Shown here: positions 55,546 through 55,656 of the stretch, in pieces | Position numbering within the stretch: the stretch's first letter is position 1 | Layout: each line of letters begins with the position of its first letter | Assembly (NCBI RefSeq): GCF_024710845.1 | Contig: NZ_JANJTZ010000059.1 | Location: forward strand, 1 to 55,656 | Direction of reading: 5' to 3' | DNA length: 55,656 nucleotides | Origin: Mesorhizobium sp. | GTDB lineage: Bacteria; Pseudomonadota; Alphaproteobacteria; Rhizobiales; Rhizobiaceae | Program-made: the position numbers and the translations under genes | Notes under the pieces: generated by a model | Seen by the model: the letters and a program-made list of their open reading frames with translations, nothing else | What the model was told of the DNA's origin: nothing | Databases searched by the model: none

Positions 55546-55656
55546 GATGTGATTCACGGCTTCCGACAGGAGGCCTGTGATGGGTGATTTGTTTCTGCTG
55601 AGCGAGCGCCAGATGGCGCGGATATCGCCCTTCTTCCCGCTGTCGCACGGGGTGCC
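55519..55656 (+). mobile_element. Left end of an IS5-family element (runs off the window)
   Basis: The break in the AddB-like gene falls within GCGCTAGGCTCAGGACC near 55519, after a CTAG that may be the target. An IS leader and a transposase gene follow. The right end and the target duplication are outside the window. Confidence 0.8.
55580..55656 (+). CDS. IS5-family transposase, N-terminal part
   Basis: The ATG at 55580 has AGGAGG six bases ahead. The visible reading MGDLFLLSERQMARISPFFP is the typical start of IS5-family transposases, whose DDE catalytic domain would follow. The gene continues beyond the window. Confidence 0.88.
   Translation, partial: MGDLFLLSERQMARISPFFPLSHGV

Overview
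The window reads as accessory DNA of an alphaproteobacterium, most likely a Hyphomicrobiales (rhizobial-type) member. Grounds are the GC-rich coding style, the FNR/FixK-type boxes (TTGAT-N4-ATCAA) in front of energy-metabolism genes, a GH144-like glucanase, and IS66 and IS5 relatives. No housekeeping locus, rRNA, tRNA or CRISPR array was seen. Mosaic edges, IS remnants and broken genes suggest a plasmid, island or ICE.

1-8.8 kb (minus strand) is a low-oxygen carbon module. One compact operon holds a circularly permuted ATP-grasp-like protein, acetate kinase and phosphoketolase. Next to it lie a periplasmic protein, an archaeal-type (type II) glyceraldehyde-3-phosphate dehydrogenase and a D-2-hydroxyacid dehydrogenase. 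FNR/FixK-like boxes sit at 3213 and 8756.

8.8-24.8 kb (plus strand) starts as a copper island: small Cys protein, DUF305, DUF5676, DUF2933, ICMT-like methyltransferase, Tat-exported multicopper oxidase, P1B-ATPase with an unusual CPD motif, and MFS transporter. It runs without a break into a nucleotide/RNA module (beta-CASP nuclease-like MBL protein, AMP-phosphorylase-like enzyme, PRPP synthetase) and a three-gene ABC/HlyD exporter. Four-base overlaps suggest shared transcripts.

24.9-34.2 kb has a GH144-like glucanase, a CBS-BON protein and a cardiolipin synthase around a third FNR-like box. A second metal-stress group follows: Cys protein, YVTN beta-propeller, DUF302, a 38-residue membrane peptide, an EF-hand protein, and an OmpR/histidine-kinase pair reading away from a shared inverted-repeat region.

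34.2-44.7 kb is eroded. It holds a decayed CheB/CheR-type gene, a frameshifted DUF6691 gene, IS66 and IS5-like remnants, a truncated NicO-like transporter and a broken HMA domain. Intact genes among them are a flavin-reductase-like PPOX protein, a large P2-type cation ATPase, a DUF6629 membrane protein, a glutaredoxin-MauE fusion and a membrane DUF305 protein.

44.8-55.6 kb is the most unusual part: one tightly coupled plus-strand operon. In order it encodes an AbiEi-like antitoxin/repressor, AbiEii nucleotidyltransferase toxin, ECF-like sigma factor, small unknown protein, ImmA/IrrE-UvrD-Fe-S-nuclease fusion, multiubiquitin protein, E2-like/ThiF (E1-like) protein, DUF6527 zinc protein, and an AddB-like protein cut off by an IS5-family element at the right edge. 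It begins with two inverted-repeat operators. A strong hairpin covers the ribosome binding site of the multiubiquitin gene. It looks like a composite defence or stress system joining ubiquitin-like conjugation to an AddAB-like helicase/nuclease under toxin-antitoxin and sigma-factor control.
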